DNA of 64,000 nucleotides from Plantago ovata. Taxonomy: Eukaryota > Streptophyta > Magnoliopsida > Lamiales > Plantaginaceae. Under the pieces are notes generated by a model that saw only the letters and a program-made list of their open reading frames with translations, did no database searches and was not told where the DNA came from. Both the position numbers and the translations under genes were made by a program. Below, in pieces: positions 23,979 to 36,180 of the stretch. Where the stretch lies: the NCBI GenBank assembly GCA_028274465.1, contig CM051455.1, forward strand, positions 127,073,462 to 127,137,461. Reading direction: 5' to 3'. Each line of letters starts with the position of its first letter. Positions within the stretch are counted from its first letter, which is position 1.

Positions 23979-26900
23979 ATGTCCGGGAGAAGAAACGTGA
24001 GCGAGTCTACTAGATCAGAGAATGTCGACATGTCGGACATCGACATGATCGATCTTTCTTTCCTCGATGAGGGCCATGCTGCGCCTTCCACTTCTGCTCC
24101 GACGCGAGATCTTGCCACATCGGATGGGCATCTCACTGATGCGTCCGAGGAAGAGGATTTGGGTATTACCCATCCAGATCGCCGTGATATCCTAAGTCGG
24201 AGACCGGAACTTCCGGTTAGATCTCCTTCGCCGGTTCCTGCTCCTCCGACACGAATTCCCCACGACATTATGATGGGGGCCGCGCGTGTTGCCGGTCGTG
24301 CTTACAGGACGTCGGAGCGAGTTCCGACACCTCGCTCTCCCATTATCACCGAGCTCTCCAGTGATTCGGAGGGCTCCCCGAAAGCCTTGGAGATACCGGG
24401 TTCGACTAACCCGACAATTGTCCGTTCCGTGAAGCCCGTAAGTAGTATTCTTCCCAAAGGCTTTACATCTCAAACTGTTTTGGAAAGTTCCGATGATGAC
24501 GATGCTTTAGTGAGGCGTTCAAAGTGGGCTCCGAGTTCATCGGGTGTCGGGCCCTCAAATAGGGCCAGTTCTTCTGTTGGAACCGGAACTGTTCCTCGGG
24601 ACCTTATTGACCCGGATCTGATTCCCGGTCCTCAAGGTGATGACGAAGATGATGAAGAATACGATGACGATGACGAGGCCGAGGAGGATGAAGAAGGTCC
24701 GACACAAGGTGTTCGCTCCGTTGGGGTTGAGCTCGACGCCCAAGGCCGCGTCATCAAAAGAACCAAGCGTGGGAAATTAAAAGGCACCGAGGCGAGGCGA
24801 AATAAATTCCCTCGGCCTGTCTCTGCTGTAACTCACCCGGACCCTGATGGCGAGTTAAATGAACTTGGGACAACTCCTACCTGTGCTTCAACCGTCCATG
24901 AGTCCGAGCTTAACCGGATCCGCAATGAATACTCAATACCGGACTCACTCGAGATCGTGGCACCCGATACCAAGCACGCTTTTTACAATCCTCCCGCCGG
25001 CTACATGTCGGTGCATCTGATGTCCCTTGAACGAGGGTGGCGAGTACCCTATCATGAGGGTTTTAATGATATCTTCAACGCCCTCGGGTTTAGTCCGTAC
25101 CAGCTCATCCCGAGTGCTTTAGGCACGTTGATGTGTTTCAGGTTTTCTGCCACATTCGAGGAGTGGAGATCAACTTCCGAAACTTTAACCAAATATTCCG
25201 AGTTGCCATGAGCCCTGACAACGATGATTTCTACTTTTTCAAGGCTCGCGCGGGCTTTGCATTTATCCTCGATGCCCCTTCCTCGGCCGGTTGTAAGTGG
25301 TGGAACCGCTATGTTTTTGTCAGAAAGCTAAGGACTGCCGGGATGTCGGATGCCGAGGCCGCAACTCTGTCGGACTGGGGGTTTCCCAAAAAGTTTTTCC
25401 GGGGCATGTATACGGACTCGCGACCCCTTCTCAATCGTCTCGACGACTGGGTCTCCGAGTTTAAAAGGGAGAATAAGGCCAACCCCATCCGATACCATTA
25501 TTACGGCTTGATTCTTCAGCCGTTACCTTATCTCGTCGGCCTGACTGGTCCGGTTAAAACTGGTGTTAGTACCAGTTTTTATTTTTTTTTTATTATTTTT
25601 TTTATTCTTTTTTTCCTCGGAACGTTTCGCATATCGGACTAACTTTCTTCCTTTTCTTTGCAGATTTTTGGCTTAAGTACATCATGGGCCGTATCGCTGC
25701 TGCATCTCGGGCTAATAGGGAAAAGCAAAGGCAGATGGTCGAAGAAAACTTGCTGAAACAGCAAGTGCAAACTCCTGCTTTCCTCCCCGGCCTCTCCAAC
25801 CCCAAGAATGCGGCCGGCTACCATGAGCTAGAAAAGAAGTCCGAGAAGGAGGGGACCTCAATGCCTGCCATTCCGACTCCGCGTCCTAATGTCGGCCAAG
25901 CTAAGGGGCAGCCAGCCCCGACTCCCTCTGCCCAACATACCAAAAAGCGGGCTGATCCTAAAGGCAAGAGGGTTGCCACGGATCCGGTCGAAGTCGACGC
26001 CGGCAGTCCTCAAAGGAAAAGAGCTCGGGCGGATGAGGTCGAGTTCGTCGATCTCGCGACGAAAGAGGGCCGAGATGCTGAGGTCTCGCGCCTTATGTCT
26101 ATGGATGAGTATGACCGTGCTCATGCTCTCGGACAAATAAGCCGTCAGGTAGCCTTTCTTTGATCATTTTTTACAAGTTTTTTGCTCTTTCACTCAATAT
26201 TCTAACTCGCTTGCCTTCCTCTGTAGCTCAATTGCTTCGTCCGGGCTATTAATGATTTGGCTGATAAGAGGCTCGAGTCTGAGTCTCGGACCAAGGAGCT
26301 TGAAAGGAAATCTGAGATGGCCGCCTCTAAGGTCGAGTCATTGGAGGCCGAGATACGAATGCTAAGGAGCAAGAACTCCGAGACGGCGAAGAAGGTGAGT
26401 GCGGAGGCCGCAAAGCACCGGTCTTTCAAGGATTCGTTCTTTGGAATCGGAGCTACTTTACATCGCTTCCGGGAGAAGCTGGTGGAGAAACTAAGATTTG
26501 CCCGGGTTGAGGCGGTCGAGGACTTCTATGCCTCGGTCTCCTACTTATTCGGAAAGCAACAAGCGCAGGAAGAAGGTCGAGAAGAGGGCTTCCGTGCATG
26601 TCTCGGGCAGATGATACGACTCGGGTATGTCAAAGAAGGCCTGAATCTCAGTCCTAACAACCTCTCGGCCGCCAAGCTTGACGACACCAAAAAGTGCGAC
26701 TTTTCCGACTACCCGGACAAGGACATCACTGATGAAGAGATTGAAGGGGATGAGTTCGGCGCTGTTGTTTCAAAAGATGATCCGACCTTCCCAGTTCGAC
26801 CTGGCTCTTACCCGACTTGGTTTCCTGAAGTCTTGAGAAGCGGTCTCCTTACTCCGTTCAAAGCGAACGAGGCATGGAACTGCAATTTCTTGACTCTTTC

Positions 26901-27129
26901 GGGACCTGTTGTCGGACGGGCTTGCGCTTTCGTCGAACCGGAAGTCTGCCAATACCGCGCCCGACTGATTAAGGAGGCCAAGTCGATTAAAGCCAACGGA
27001 GATCAGCGCGAACTCACGGCAATTGTTCAAGCTCTCAACTCTCGTCTTTTCCCTTTGCAGACTCCAGTCGAGGCCCCGGGCTCTAGTTCCAGCTCAACCG
27101 CTCCCGTTCCAGAGATCGACGAAGTTTGA
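23979..27129 (+). pseudogene. Antisense accessory gene of the Tat element (spliced, one frameshift)
   Basis: Plus-strand gene opposite to gag/pol. Coding exons are 23979-25562, 25664-26148 and 26227-27129; both introns have GT/AG ends, pyrimidine-rich acceptors and in-frame junctions (a split Asp codon, then phase 0). A single one-base loss near 25131-25135 breaks exon 1; otherwise the frame would run about 990 codons. Parts in order: acidic Ser/Asp-rich N-terminus with a DDEDDEEYDDDDEAEEDEE tract; a block around YMSVHLMSLERGWRVPY, LGFSPYQLIPSALGTLM and VEINFRNFNQIFRV, then FYFFKARAGF and WWNRYVFVR, resembling the 'putative gypsy type transposon' family (PF04195-like); a basic linker; a coiled coil (about 26257-26420); and an acidic, Ser-rich tail. 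Biochemical function is unknown. It has its own TATA box and a likely 5'UTR intron. Confidence 0.8.
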
Positions 27130-27428
27130 AGGCCGGGTATGCCCGAGCAATATTGTATCTCGAATACATTTTGACAATCTGTTTATTTGCACCAAGTGTT
27201 TTTAATTCGGCCCTTCGTGGTAATTGTAACTCGGATAATGCCTGTATTTTGCTCGTACTTTTATCGATACAATGTCAAATGATTTGCGTAATCCATCATT
27301 CTTGAGTCAAAATATCCAAGTGTTTATATCTCGGAATATTTTTGTGTAGTAGTAATCTAACTCGGACAACAACTTTGTTTTACAAAGTTGAAAGTTGTAC
27401 AAATTAAAAGTTTGTTCACTAAAAATAG

Positions 27429-27960
27429 TTCCGGGCATATCATGTCTCGGTCTTATCAAACGCTTTTTGTAAAATTAAACTTCCACAAGTTATGAATTCT
27501 CAATAGATTAGGTTCCGAGGCGATTATATCGCGGAACTCATCAAGTGTTTTTGAAAATTGAAATTTCACAAATTTAACTCTTAATCTGAGAAGTCTATTC
27601 CGAGGAATTTTCATCTCGGAACCGTCACGTGCTCTTGTAAATTTGAAATTTTACAAGTTGGTAACTTTTTCATGTAAAAGGCTATTCCGAGGAAACTTTA
27701 TCTCGGAACCGTCACGTGTTCTTGTAAATTTGAAATTTTACAAGTTAGTAACTTTATAATCCGTAAAAAGATATTCAGAGGAAATTTCATCTCGGAACCG
27801 TCATGTGTTCTTGTAAATTTGAATTTTTACAAGTTAGTAACTTCATTCCACAAGAAGCTGTTCCGAGGAGATTTTATCTCGGAACTGTTATGAGTTCACC
27901 TTGTAAATTTGAAATCTTTACAAGTGTTAATAACTCGCTTTTTGCGGAATTCTTTCTCGG
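27429..27960. repeat. ~87-bp minisatellite in Tat element
   Basis: Units start with TTCCGAGG-like words at about 27429, 27513, 27598, 27685, 27774 and 27861 (spacing 84-89 bp). Each carries TCTCGGAAC and a self-complementary CTTGTAAATTTGAAATTT..ACAAG segment. More diverged units may extend upstream to about 27340. It sits downstream of the antisense gene and downstream of pol in element sense, i.e. in the 3' non-coding part of the element. Confidence 0.8.
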
Positions 27961-28485
27961 AAGTAGATGTGTTGGACAAGTCACGTGCTCTTCTTTTTGA
28001 GCCTGTGATTCGCGAGTTTTTGTACTCGGGCTTTTCAGGTCCGAGATCGAACTTTTTAACATTTTGAGATCCTCCTAGATGTTTGTTTCTTGGAATAAAA
28101 AGTTGAGAACTTTTAGTTTTTCGACTTTTTCTCGACTTCGAACTCTTGTCTCCAAGTTTTGCATGCCGTTTCAGATCTTTCCTCTCTATTCTTCTTTGAG
28201 CGTTCTATCCTTTCTCCAATTCTTTAATCCTCCCAAACCTTAGCGGTTTGTTGAGTCTTATAAGAATAAAATAGATCATACGAGACTCATGCAATCCTAG
28301 AAGAAATCTTAACAAGCTTCATTGTACCAATTTGACGGAAATTTGAATGTAACTACGATAGTAGGCTTTATAGCCGATTACAGACAAGATAAAAGTTCTC
28401 AAACAAAATAAGTTCTTAAACAAAATAAACTGAATTAAACAAGTAAAAGTGGGCTGAGTCCTTGTTGCTTGACTGTAATTTCCCC
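27961..28485. other. Non-coding spacer of Tat element
   Basis: Between the minisatellite and the end of pol. AT-rich, no open frame of note. Confidence 0.5.
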
Positions 28486-29453
28486 TTAAGCGTAGAACTT
28501 CTGCAGATTGACAACATTCCAGGTGTTTTTCAACTCTCTTCCCTCTGAGTCCTTAAGGCGGTAACTTCCGTTGGAGTAAGCTTTCACAATTTTTATGGTC
28601 CCTCCCATTTGCGATGCACCTTCTCAACATTCTCCAGTATTTCCGCCTTCCTTAGAACTAGGTCTCCTACTTGGAAGTCTTTCTCCTTTACACCCTTGTT
28701 GTAGGACTTTGCAATCAACGCTTGGTATCTCAGAATGTTGGCCAATGCAGTGATTCTTGATTCCTCCAATGTCTCCAAGTCATACATTCTCGCCTCGTGA
28801 TTGTCTCCCGGATTGTATCCCTGGATCCTTATGGTCTCTACAGCGATTTCGGCCGGTATCACAGCCTCGGAGCCGTATACCAGTGAGAAAGGACTCTCCC
28901 TTGTAGCAACTTTTGAGGTGGTCCTATAAGCCCATAGGACTCCATCCAACTCATCCACCCAGTCTCCCTGGCATGCCTCAAACCTTCTCTTCAAGAGATC
29001 AACAAGTGTCTTATTGACAGCTTCGGTTTGTCCATTGGCTTGCGGGTATCCTACTGAAGTGAATCTTCTCTCAATTTTCATGGTCTCACACCACGCTTTG
29101 AACTTGGCTCCAGAAAACTGTGCACCGTTATCAGAAATTAAGATCCTTGGCAAGCCGAAACGACAAACAATATTTTTCCATACAAAATCCATGACTTTGT
29201 TCTCAGAGATTGTTGCCACCGCTTCAGCTTCTGCCCATTTGCTAAAATATTCCACAGCTACTATTATGAATTTCTTCTGGCTTGATCCCTTCGGAAAAGG
29301 TCCTACTATATCAATTCCCCATTGATCGAAAGGGCAAGTGATTGCAGCTGGGATGAGTGGTCTTGCTGGGGCGTGAGAGGTTCTGGCTAAGTATTGACAA
29401 TCTTCGCATTTCTTTGCATAGGCTGTTGCATCTTCTCTCAAGCTTGGCCAATA
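28486..29453 (-). pseudogene. pol: integrase domain
   Basis: Continues pol after an in-frame stop at 29454-29456. It contains the CEDC half of the HHCC zinc finger and catalytic blocks GIDIVGPFP (Asp), ISDNGAQFSG (Asp) and NGQTEAVNKTL (Glu). The C-terminal segment runs on through a further in-frame stop near 28593 (after WEGP) to NVVNLQKFYA and the natural stop at 28486. All three catalytic acids are present, but translation would be interrupted. Confidence 0.9.
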
Positions 29454-30838
29454 TTATCCTTGCCGGTATACTTTCTGACCCAACGCCCTTCCTCCTGAAT
29501 GGTTTCCACAACTTCCCTTGTGTACTTCATCCAAGATTGCTTTTGCTTCTTCCTCATTTGCGCATCTCAAGTGTGCCCCTTTGAAGGACCACTTATACAA
29601 ATAATCTCCTTGGACAAAGTATTTCAATGATCTGGCTTTTAGCCTCCTTGCTTCACCCCGATCTTCCGGAAGGCTTCCTATCAGGAGATAATCTGTCAAT
29701 GGGTGCACCCAACTGGTTCCCGGAGTCGTTGAGATTGAAAAGATTGGAAGAGTTTTGAGTCCTTGGTTCATGACGGATGAAGCCTCGACTCTCATCAAGA
29801 TAACGTTTCTTATGTCTATTCCCCCCGAAGCAGATGCATACTTTGACAAAGCATCCGCTCTTCCATTGAGGTCTCTTGAAAATTTCTCAATCTCACATTT
29901 CCCAAACTTTGTCATTTCCTCTTGGACCTTAGACTTGTAAATGGATAGTGCATCCTTCTTCGTACTCCATTTTCCGGAAATCTGCTTCTTTGCTAGCTGA
30001 GAGTCGGTGAAAACTTTAATCTTTTTCACTTGAAGGGCCTTCGCCATTCGTAGCCCTATAAGGATAGCTTCATACTCAGCTTTATTGTTAGAAACACTAA
30101 ACCCCAGAGTAACAGCATACTCAAGTTCAGCTCCTCCAGGACTTCGGATGTAAATCCCTATCCCTCCATTTGTTCCTGACGATGATCCATCTACTTCCAA
30201 TATCCAAATCTCTTCTTGGTTGGAGGGTTCCTTAGGTTCTGGAGAGACGGTCTCCTTTTCCTTTAGGACCTCCTCAGCATGTAGGATCATCTCCCTTGAG
30301 TGTGCTTCTTCTCTCCTTTGCGCCTTTCCCGGTCTCTGAAGGGTGTTTTCTTCTATATCCTCCCCTGGTGTTTTCCTTGTTGCCTCTTGAAAGGCTTTTA
30401 GGGCAAACTCCAAGTCTTTTAAACGCTGACTAACTAGAGATTCTTGGTCTTCTATTACCAACGTGTTTGCTTTCGATGACTCTTTGGGCTCTTCTTCCGC
30501 TGATTCCTCCCTTGGGTATTCTACTAAGAAGTCGGCTATAACCTGAGCTTTTTTGGCTGACGGAGCCTGATAATCAATTTCAAACTCACTGAGTTCGATT
30601 GCCCATCTAGCTAGCCTTCCTGACAACTCCGGTCTCCCTAACACTTGTTTGAGGGGCTGGCTAGTGAGTACTACCACTTTGTGAGACCCAAAATATGGTT
30701 TAAGTCTCCTCGATCTGTAAACCAAGGCAAAGGCCAATGTCTCAATGTCCATATATCTCGTCTCTGCACCCGTAAGTGCCTTACTCAAATAATAGATTGG
30801 CATGTGATCATTCCCTTGGATCCGTACCAAGACGGAAC
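29454..30838 (-). pseudogene. pol: RNase H plus archaeal-type RNase H
   Basis: The N-terminal half has the Ty3 RNase H region (MPIYYLSKALTGAETRY, RLARWAIELSEF). After a spacer comes a second domain beginning EVDGSSSGTNGGIGIYI with NNKAEYEAILIGLRMA and VFTDSQL, an archaeal-type RNase H typical of Tat elements. The segment ends at the TAA before the integrase, just after the HHCC finger's two His (HKGSCGNHSGGR). Confidence 0.88.
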
Positions 30839-31705
30839 TTATTGCCTCTGGAATGGTAGCAGGTAGAGATATAATGGTTCCCCGTCGACCGGCTTGGATA
30901 ACAAAGGTGGCGATAACAAGTACTGTTTCAGTTTCTCAAAAGCCTCTTCGCATTCCTTTGTCCATTCGAACTGATTACTCTTCCTCAGGACTTTGAAGAA
31001 GGGAAAATTTTTCTCGGTCGACCTTGAGATGAAACGGCTCAAGGAGATTGACTTTTCAACCAATTGTTGCACCTTGTTGAGCGTCTTTGGCTGCGGGAGG
31101 TCAAGTATGGCTTTGATTTTTTCCGGGTTTGCTTCAATCTCCCTCTCAGTTACCATGTAACCCAAAAACTTTCCTCCTTTGACTCCAAATGTGCACTTAG
31201 CTGGATTTAACTTCATGCCATATTTCCTCAAGATGGAGAAACATCTGTCCAAGTGAGCAATGTGCTGATCTTCTGTCTTGCTTTTTACCAACATGTCATC
31301 AACGTAAACTTCCATCGTCTTTCCAAGTTCTTCCTTGAACATTTTGTTTACCAACCTTTGGTAGGTTGCTCCTGCATTTTTTAGACCGATTGGCATCACG
31401 TTGAAGCAGTATACATTGCCATTAGCGAAGAAAGCGGTCTTGGGTACATCCTCTTTTGCCATTTTGACCTGATAGAAGCCTTGGTACGCGTCCATAAAAC
31501 TTAAGAGGGCACATCCAGCAGTGGAATCGACTAGCTGGTCTATTCGGGGGAGCGGATAGGGGTCCTTTGGGCAATACTTGTTGAGTTTTGTGAAATTGTT
31601 GCACATCCTCCATTTGCCAGGTCCCTTCTCCACTAATACTACATTGCAGACCCAATCAGAGTATCTTACCTCCCTAATATGTCCAGCCTTGAGCAACCTT
31701 TGTAC
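30839..31705 (-). pseudogene. pol: reverse transcriptase
   Basis: Contains LPRIDQLVDSTAG, LSFMDAYQGFYQV, the catalytic YVDDMLVKS, and KCTFGVKGGKFLGYMV of the connection region. A TAA separates it from the protease part (31703-31705 region, after NAIIEA). A frameshift after LYLYL near 30870 separates it from RNase H. Confidence 0.92.
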
Positions 31706-32726
31706 TTATGCTTCAATGATGGCATTGTCCTCCGCACTGAAGTCTCTTCGTTTCTCCCGAATATGAGTAATTGACGGATCGACGTTCAGACGGTGAACAA
31801 CGACCCTTGGATCAATTCCTTTGAGATCTTCAGTACTCCATGCAAAGTTATCATTGTTCCTCTTGAGGCACTCAATAAGTTTCATCTCCACTTCCAAGGT
31901 CATTTCAGTACCAATCTTGGTAACTTTTTCGGTACTTCCTTCTACCACTTGAATCTCTTTCAGAGTTTCTTTTGCTTCTATCTTATTTTCTTCGAAAAAC
32001 TTCTTCTTTTTAGAAGTAGCAGAGATTGGTGGTATGACTTTGTAGTCCTCCAGTTCTTTGACTTCCCCTACCAATTGTTCTTTTGCTTTTCTTTGTAAGG
32101 CTCTCCTCCTCCTTTGAATGGGACTTGGCTTCTTGGACTTTCTTTTCGAGTGACGGACTGAAAAGAAAGTATCCATAGGTTGACCAATCCCATTAGCATC
32201 TTCTCTTCTGGTATGGGGACTTGAAACAGCCTTGGCTGAGAGACTATAGCATGCCCAAGCCTCTTGAATATTTCCTACCTCTTGACCGACTCCTCTTTTT
32301 GTAGGAAACTTCATTCTATTATGAACGGTTGACACTACCGCTTTGAATTGAGACAAAGCTGGTCTCCCTAACACCACAAAATAATCAAAAGGTATGTCAA
32401 CTACCACAAAAGGAACATCCTTGGTGATCCTCTGGGGGTTCTTTCCCATTGACACTTGCAAGGTCATGCTTCCCATTGGAATGATTGGTTGTCCTCCAAA
32501 TCCAACGAGCGCACTTGCAATTTCTCTGATTCCTTCCTTCCGGGGATCTATCCCCATCCTCTTCAAAGTTCCAGTGAATATCAAGTTGGCGGAACTTCCT
32601 GTATCCACTAGAACTCGTCCAATGGTGAACTTCGCAATGTCTAATGCGACAACTAAAGGGACGCAAGGGTCATGGATTCTCCCCATTCCGGCACTCCTCG
32701 GTGGCAGTTCACTCTCGGAGGGGATT
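31706..32726 (-). pseudogene. pol: protease and linker
   Basis: Aspartic protease block VDTGSSANLIF and FVVLGRPALSQFKAVVS, then a Lys/Glu-rich linker to RT. The upstream part of the frame is cut at 32726 by the nested element; gag resumes at 40176 on the other side. Confidence 0.9.
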
Positions 32727-35305
32727 TGTAACACCCCGTCTTTTTTCTTTTTAATTTATTTATTTATTATTTAATTATTTAATTTAATTAATTAATTATC
32801 AGAATAAATTATTTTATTTGATAATTACTTAATTTACTACCCGCACATTCGAGTTCGTCATTGGATGGTTCTCGTAGAATTAATTCCATCCGTTACGCGT
32901 TGAACCGAGCTTGCAAGAATGTCCATTTGGCCCAGACCGGACTGCATTTTGGCCCATTCCTTCTCGGCCCATTTCATTTAACCTAAACCCTAACCCTACC
33001 TCCCCTCCTACTATCACTTTCACGCCCCATCTCAGAAAGCTCTCCTCTCCCTCTTTCTCTCACCCGCTTCATCAAATCCATCTACCATCTCCATTGTTTT
33101 ACCATCAACATCCAAAATCATCATCATCATCGGTTCATCTCATCACCATCAACAACCGACCATCATCATATCATCCTCACCCGTTACCAGCATCATCACC
33201 CGGAGTCATCCCTGCTCCGTTTCATCTGCGCCGTCGAGATCGATCCGTCCCGCCCAAGCTCCGATCGAGGTCTGCCACCGCCGATTCGCTCCATTCTTTT
33301 CCGTCACGCGCCGCTTACGTCGACCCAGCCCTACTCCGGTTCGGTTGTCGCCGTCTCGCACCTCTCCGGTCTCGTTTCCGTCCGCCGCCGCCGCCGTTCG
33401 CGCGCCGCCGCCCCGTCACGCGCCACCCAAACCCGTTCCCGTACCAATCTGCTCCGTTCCGTCCTTCCGGTACCGACTCTGCCCCATTTCTGTTCCGATC
33501 CGTTTCGGTAAGTAGTGAATCTCTATTTCGGTTGATTCTAGATTCGATAAGTTTTGAGATCTCGATTGTAATCCCTTCTTTTGTTTGGATTTGCAGTTCC
33601 ATTTATCTCTGTTCGTTCAAGGTAAATTCGAATCCTTATCTTCTTTTCGTTTTTTTTTCTTTTCTTTAATTCCCGTTTTACCCCTACGTTATTCTGGCCT
33701 TATTACTGGACCTCGACTGAACCTGGACTAGACTCGAACTTGGGTTAGGATAGTTAAGGATCTGTGTTGTGTTGTTTTGGACAGATTGTTGAACTTGACA
33801 TTTAGATTTTGACCAATCTGGACAGTTTGACCATATGTTGACTGACTTGGACTCTGATTTTGTAATTTGATAAACTTGTGGACTGTTTTGGTTTGACTAG
33901 AACCTGGGAGGATTGTTTTGATAATTCTGTAAATTTTAAAGGACCTTTTGGCGTTTATGTTTGACCCTGTTGACTGACCGAGGCAGTTTAAGAGAAGTTT
34001 CAATTTATGAGAAGTGTTATGTTTGCTTTCTGAAACTCGGAGAAACTGTTTGTGAGTTCTGATTTTGAAAAGGATCTTTTTGTAATTTACCACTGAGGGT
34101 ATTTTGGTAATTTCCAGAGTCTGAAAACCGAAAGAGTATTTCTGAAATGTTTCAAACTTAGTTTCTGTTTTTGTAAGTTATTAATGACTTGACTTGCTAG
34201 CCTAGTTGGTTAGGTCCTTGCTTGACTAACTTAGAGGTCCCGAGTTCGAACCCCGTCTTTACCACTTCCTTTTCAACCTTTTTCCTTCCGTCCGTTCAAC
34301 TTCTAAAGTATGTTTAGTACTTTCTTGTTAGGTTCTCCTTTGTTCGTTAACCCGTAAAAGCTCGTTACTCGTTGAAGGTCTTTGCTCGCAAGTTAAGGTG
34401 AGTGTTCACCCCTAAACCTATTAATTGCGAAAAACTGGAAGGCTACGTGACTGTTTGTACTTATTACTGTATACTGTATATTGTATGCTTCCGCGTAAAA
34501 GTATAAGTCCTAAGTATGACTTTTGGATTTCTGTTTATTGCTACTCTGTTCTGTGCTGACCTTTCTGCAGGAACACCTCTCGGTGTTAATTAATTGTATC
34601 TGTTGTTCTGTATCTGTTCTGTTTCTATGTGACCGGTCGATTAGGTTATGGTTAGGTAGGCTTGGGTAGTAGAGGACTATCGGGTTTGCTTGATCGTGGC
34701 CTAGTCTATTCCCTTTTAGACGCGAGGCAGAAGTCGCTGAGGTCTATTAGGGTCGTAGGATCTGTTTCCCCAAAGTACACGGGGGTTTCTGTTTCTGTCC
34801 GGAGTTGTGCACCCTCTGGAGGGAGTTATAAGGGCATTCTGGGAGTAGGAGCAATAAGGCGGGCTGCACCAACGGTCTACAACCTATCTGTTCTGATATT
34901 CTGTTATATGTGACCTGTTCTGTTTGTTTGTTTTCTGAAAAGGATTTTGATTTCAAAATTGTTTACTTTCTGTTTTAAAATTTAGAACCTCACTGAGATC
35001 CTTTATCTCACACTCTTTAGTTTTCAAAATTCCTTCCTTCCAGATGCTGCTGAGGATGTGCGTGACTAGGATGCCAGCGACTGAGAGAAGGGTCTGGGGT
35101 GTCTTGGGTTTCTTTTGTAAAATAAGGAGATAAACTTTTACTGTCTTCATTCGTCTTTCTTTTGAACTTGAGTTGTCGTTGGTTATTGTTCATTTCTGTT
35201 AGCGTCAAAGATTATTTTGGCATTAATTGTCGACCGTTGCTATTAAAGTTATTTTGATCTTCTTTTCAAGAAATTATTTTTGTTTTCAAAACCGGTACCG
35301 TTACA
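32727..35305 (+). repeat. TR-GAG 5' LTR
   Basis: 2579 bp. An AT-rich start, a strongly C/T-rich stretch (about 32930-33480), GT/AG intron-like sites near 33510 and 33595, and a tRNA-like module at about 34190-34262. Confidence 0.94.
34190..34262 (+). repeat. tRNA-like module in TR-GAG 5' LTR
   Basis: GCTAGCCTAGTTGGTTAGG (box-A-like) and CCCGAGTTCGAACCCCG (box B) at tRNA-like spacing, without a full cloverleaf. It is present identically in the 3' LTR at about 39055-39127. Confidence 0.5.
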
Positions 35306-35307
35306 GT

Positions 35308-35319
35308 TGGTATCAGAGC
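35308..35319 (+). promoter_or_regulatory. Primer-binding site of TR-GAG
   Basis: TGGTATCAGAGC two bases after the 5' LTR, initiator Met tRNA type; the same sequence as in the TRIM at 7538. Confidence 0.88.
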
Positions 35320-36180
35320 TTGAGTTCAAACTCGAGCTTGCTAGGATAGGGTCTTCTGGCCTTTGGGGTGCGTGTGAGGGTCCAAGTCGCTGGATTAGAT
35401 TGAGTGGTCTTTGTTCTGTCTCTTTTAAAGTTTGGTCTTCCGCATTAATTCTGAACCGTCATGTTCGTCTTTTAACTGTCCTACTGTCTTCCGTCTTCCG
35501 AAACTGTCTTGCTGTTCATTCTGTTTAACTCCTACTAAGTTCACAAGCTTCCTATTGATGTTTCGTTCATTTTCCTTAAGGCGATAACATTGTTTCTTCT
35601 AAATGCATGAGATTTTGTTTAAAAGTATGTTTACTTACTATAATGTCATTTAATGCATGTTTTAGGGTTTAAACATTTATATATGCAACTATTTTACTTG
35701 TTGAAATTCATACATGATCCTGCTTGATTCTGTCATACAGTAATCTATTGTTTAACCAAAGTCGACATAAATCACTGGCAAGCGGCCGACTGTTTATGTG
35801 ATTCGTGTTAACTGAGGTCAAATGACTGATCACTTTGCGAGAGAACACTTTCATTGCATGTGTAATGTTTATGATCCTTTTCTACAACACATGAATTTGT
35901 TATTTATGCCTTTATCGTTACTTTTCTTTCAATTTATGTCTGCCTTGTATGCTAGGTTAGACACGCTCGAGGATTTACTTAGTGACTAGTTGCTTTTTTT
36001 TTTTTTCCTTTTGACTCCCTGATTTGATTTTGACCTTAGCACTTTTTGGTTATCTTTTTCGCGTCTCTTGCTCGTTCACTAGGATGATTTAAGATAGTGC
36101 CTTAGAGTACGTTTACGCCTGAAGATAGACTCCCTCAAGATGGTTAATTACGTTACTAACCTTAGACTAATTACGATAGG

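Noticed and set aside
23915..24743. Open frames opposite the antisense gene (117, 93 and 62 codons, minus)
   Set aside because: Shadows of exon 1 caused by its biased codons; no family resemblance.
32975..33000. TAAACCCTAACCCTACC resembling telomere repeat (also in the second LTR)
   Set aside because: Only about two units, part of the LTR; not an interstitial telomere array.
32911..33669. 252-codon Pro/Ser/Arg-rich open frame on the plus strand
   Set aside because: Lies in the C/T-rich part of the TR-GAG LTR. The second LTR copy has an indel that shifts the same frame (201 codons at 37776-38381), so it is not a maintained coding sequence.
34662..34913. 83-codon frame in TR-GAG LTR (also 39528-39779)
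   Set aside because: Identical only because the LTRs are near-identical; no start context or domain.
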